NCBI GenBank assembly: GCA_024710675.1
Contig: JANJUH010000417.1
Coordinates: forward strand, 1-7,459
Direction of reading: 5' to 3'
From: Lysobacterales bacterium
GTDB lineage: Bacteria > Pseudomonadota > Gammaproteobacteria > Xanthomonadales > SZUA-5
Length of the DNA: 7,459 nt
Below are positions 5,539-7,459 of the stretch, piece after piece. A program made the position numbers and the translations under genes. The notes below the pieces were generated by a model, which saw nothing but the letters and a program-made list of their open reading frames with translations, searched no databases and was not told the DNA's origin. The number at the start of each line of letters is the position of its first letter. The stretch's first letter is position 1.

Positions 5539-7459
5539 ATGTCCACCCTGCTCTGCACCCTGATGTCGGCCAGCCTGCTCGGGGCTGCGGCCGTTGACCC
5601 TGAACCCGCCACGCGCCTCGATCGCATCGAAGTGATCGGCCAGCGCACGCGGCCGCTGCCGGCCCCGTTGGGACAGGTCGATGGCGCCGATGCCACGCGC
5701 CGCGCCGGGGCCGACGCCGCGGTGCTGATCGGCACGCTGCCCGGCGTGGCCCTGCGCGGCAATGGCGGCGCCTCGGCGCATCCGGTGCTGCGCGGCCTCG
5801 GCGGTGATCGCGTGCGCATCCGCATCGACGACATGGATCTCGTCGCCGCCTGTCCCAACCACATGAACCCGCCGCTGTCCTACCTCGATCCGGCGGCGCT
5901 GCATGGCGCGACGGTCTACGCGGGACTGGCGCCGGTCAGTGCCGGTGGCGATGCAATCGCCGGTGTCATCGCGGCGCGCACGGCGCCGCCGCGCTTTGCC
6001 GAGGCCGGCTCCAGCCTGCTCGAGGGACGCATCGGCGCCGGTTATCGCGACAACGGCGATGCCTGGCGCAGCGATGCCAGCCTGCTGCTCGCCGACGACA
6101 CGCTCTCTGCCCGCCTCGAAGCCGCACGCGCCCGTTCCGACAACTACCGCGCCGGCGGCGACTTCCGCACCAGCACCGCCACGGGTCGAGTGGGTCACAC
6201 GGTGCCGCTCGACGAGGTCGGTTCCAGCGCCTACGACACCCGCAATGCCGCGCTGACGCTGGCCGCGCGCGGCGAGGACTGGCTCAGCGAACTCGGATTC
6301 GGCTACCAGGACGTGCCTTTCCAGGGCTACCCGAACCAGCGCATGGACATGACCGGCAACACCCAGCGCCGTCTGCGCTTCGCCCACGCGCACGAGCTGG
6401 CCGGCGGCAGCCTGCGGCTATCGGCCTTCAGCGAGGAGGTCGAGCACGCGATGGACTTCGGTCCGGATCGTCGCTACTGGTACGGCAGCCTCTCGGGCAG
6501 CGGCCAACCCTGCGCGCCGATCCGCTTCATGGGTGATCCGGCCGGCACCTGCGCCGCCGGCATGCCGATGCGCAGCGAGGCCGACACCCGCGGTGCCACG
6601 CTGTCCTGGGAGCGCTCGCTGGCCAGCGGCAGCCTGTTGCGTGTGGGCGGGGAATGGAGTCGCCAGCAGCTCGAGGACTACTGGTTGCCCTCCGGTGGCG
6701 GCATGGGCCCTGGCGTGTTCCGCAACATCCTCGATGGTGAGCGCACGCGCGGCGCGCTCTACGGCGAGTGGGAAAGCCAGCCGGCGCAGGCCTGGAGCCA
6801 GTCGCTCGGGCTGCGCCTGGAGCGCGTGGTCAGCGATGCTGGCACGGTGAGCGGCTACAGCAGCGCGCCGAACGCGATGGGCGGGCAGGCCGCCGAGGCC
6901 GCCGCCTTCAACGCCCGCGATCGCCGGCGCAGCGATCTGCATGTTGATCTGAGTGCCTTGCTGCGCTACGCGCCCGGCGGGGCACACAGCCTGGAATTCG
7001 GCTACGCGCGGCGCACGCGCTCGCCGAATCTCTACGAGCGCTATCCGTGGTCGAGCTGGGCGATGGCGGCGGCGATGAACAACCTGCTCGGCGATGGCAA
7101 CGGCTATGTCGGCAACCTCGATCTCGAGCCCGAGACCGCGCAGACGCTGGCCGCCACCTGGCGCTGGGCGCGCCCGGACGGCCGGGCGCAGTTCAGCGTC
7201 TCGCCGTGGTGGACGCGGGTGGATGACTACATCGATGCCGAGCCCTTCGGCAGCTTCCAGCCCGGACGCTTCAACGTGTTGCGCTACGCCAATGTCGATG
7301 CCGAACTGTACGGGATCGACGCCGAGGGCCGCCTGGACCTGGGCGAGACCGCGATCGGCCGCCTCGCCCTCGACGGCAATGCCAGCTTCAGTCGCGGTCG
7401 CCGTCGCGACGGCAGCGACCGCCTCTACGAGCAGATGCCGCCGCGCCTGCGCCTGGGCC
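5539..7459 (+). CDS. oprC: TonB-dependent outer-membrane copper receptor, OprC/NosA family (3' truncated by window)
   Basis: The frame is open from the ATG at 5539 to the window end (640 codons); the last barrel strands and the C-terminal aromatic residue are missing. Residues 1-19 look like a signal peptide, hydrophobic but without Lys/Arg. A TonB-box-like segment, LDRIEVIG, lies at 27-34; the plug follows to about 145, with LPGVALRG and VLRGLGGDRVRIRIDD; then a 22-strand-type barrel. The copper assignment rests on the CxxxM-HxM site described for Pseudomonas aeruginosa OprC: CPNHM gives Cys105 and Met109 in the plug (followed by NPPLSYLDP), and HAM gives His303 and Met305 in the barrel. Further Met pairs (342/344, 509/513) lie in likely outer loops. 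The role would be TonB-driven copper uptake across the outer membrane, as with NosA, which supplies nitrous oxide reductase. No in-frame ATG or GTG lies upstream before 5431, and no clear ribosome binding site precedes 5539, so the start is less certain than the identity. Confidence 0.88.
   Translation, partial: MSTLLCTLMSASLLGAAAVDPEPATRLDRIEVIGQRTRPLPAPLGQVDGADATRRAGADAAVLIGTLPGVALRGNGGASAHPVLRGLGGDRVRIRIDDMDLVAACPNHMNPPLSYLDPAALHGATVYAGLAPVSAGGDAIAGVIAARTAPPRFAEAGSSLLEGRIGAGYRDNGDAWRSDASLLLADDTLSARLEAARARSDNYRAGGDFRTSTATGRVGHTVPLDEVGSSAYDTRNAALTLAARGEDWLSELGFGYQDVPFQGYPNQRMDMTGNTQRRLRFAHAHELAGGSLRLSAFSEEVEHAMDFGPDRRYWYGSLSGSGQPCAPIRFMGDPAGTCAAGMPMRSEADTRGATLSWERSLASGSLLRVGGEWSRQQLEDYWLPSGGGMGPGVFRNILDGERTRGALYGEWESQPAQAWSQSLGLRLERVVSDAGTVSGYSSAPNAMGGQAAEAAAFNARDRRRSDLHVDLSALLRYAPGGAHSLEFGYARRTRSPNLYERYPWSSWAMAAAMNNLLGDGNGYVGNLDLEPETAQTLAATWRWARPDGRAQFSVSPWWTRVDDYIDAEPFGSFQPGRFNVLRYANVDAELYGIDAEGRLDLGETAIGRLALDGNASFSRGRRRDGSDRLYEQMPPRLRLG

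Noticed and set aside
4434..6393. Two long antisense open frames (4434-5864 and 5035-6393) across regA, the intergenic region and the receptor
   Set aside because: They cross the REPIN and promoter region and oppose clear genes; the translations show no recognisable domain.

Overview
The window looks like a chromosomal segment of a very GC-rich gammaproteobacterium, possibly close to the Xanthomonadales. Reasons: tightly packed genes with strong G/C preference at third codon positions, TGA as the stop of all complete genes, a GTGGGAGCGC-type REP pair of the kind common in Pseudomonas and Xanthomonadaceae, and the mix of protein families. The lineage is an inference. All supported genes are on the + strand.

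Layout. (1) Positions 3-3433 hold an exporter operon with ATGA overlaps or 1-nt gaps: the C-terminal end of a TetR-type repressor, a HlyD-like membrane fusion protein, an FtsX/MacB-like permease with DevC-type features, and its ABC ATPase. The ATPase reading frame has a good ribosome binding site and start at 2732, but an in-frame amber codon (TAG, 2768-2770) replaces what should be codon 13. All later ATPase motifs are intact, and a possible restart ATG lies at 2819. (2) Positions 3499-5297 hold a two-component pair that I recognise as RegB/RegA (PrrB/PrrA, RoxS/RoxR): a six-helix membrane kinase with the GGxxNPF quinone motif and the redox Cys 40 residues after the phospho-His, and a short regulator with a Fis-type helix-turn-helix. 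The kinase has Ala instead of the usual Glu right after the phospho-His. (3) Positions 5298-5538 are intergenic. They hold two inverted REP sequences (a REPIN), a second small inverted repeat, and a perfect palindrome TGCGAC-N5-GTCGCA next to a plausible sigma70 promoter. (4) From 5539 to the window end runs a TonB-dependent outer-membrane receptor of the OprC/NosA copper family. It has the CxxxM and HxM copper ligands and is cut by the window edge.

How they may work together. RegBA systems sense quinone and respiratory redox state and control heme-copper oxidases and denitrification, which need copper. The palindrome before the copper receptor fits the half-site pattern reported for RegA/PrrA (GCGNC...GNCGC) and would be centred near -44 of the predicted start. 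This suggests that redox sensing controls outer-membrane copper uptake here, a testable idea rather than a demonstrated link. The exporter operon has its own regulator and no visible tie to copper; its substrate is unknown.
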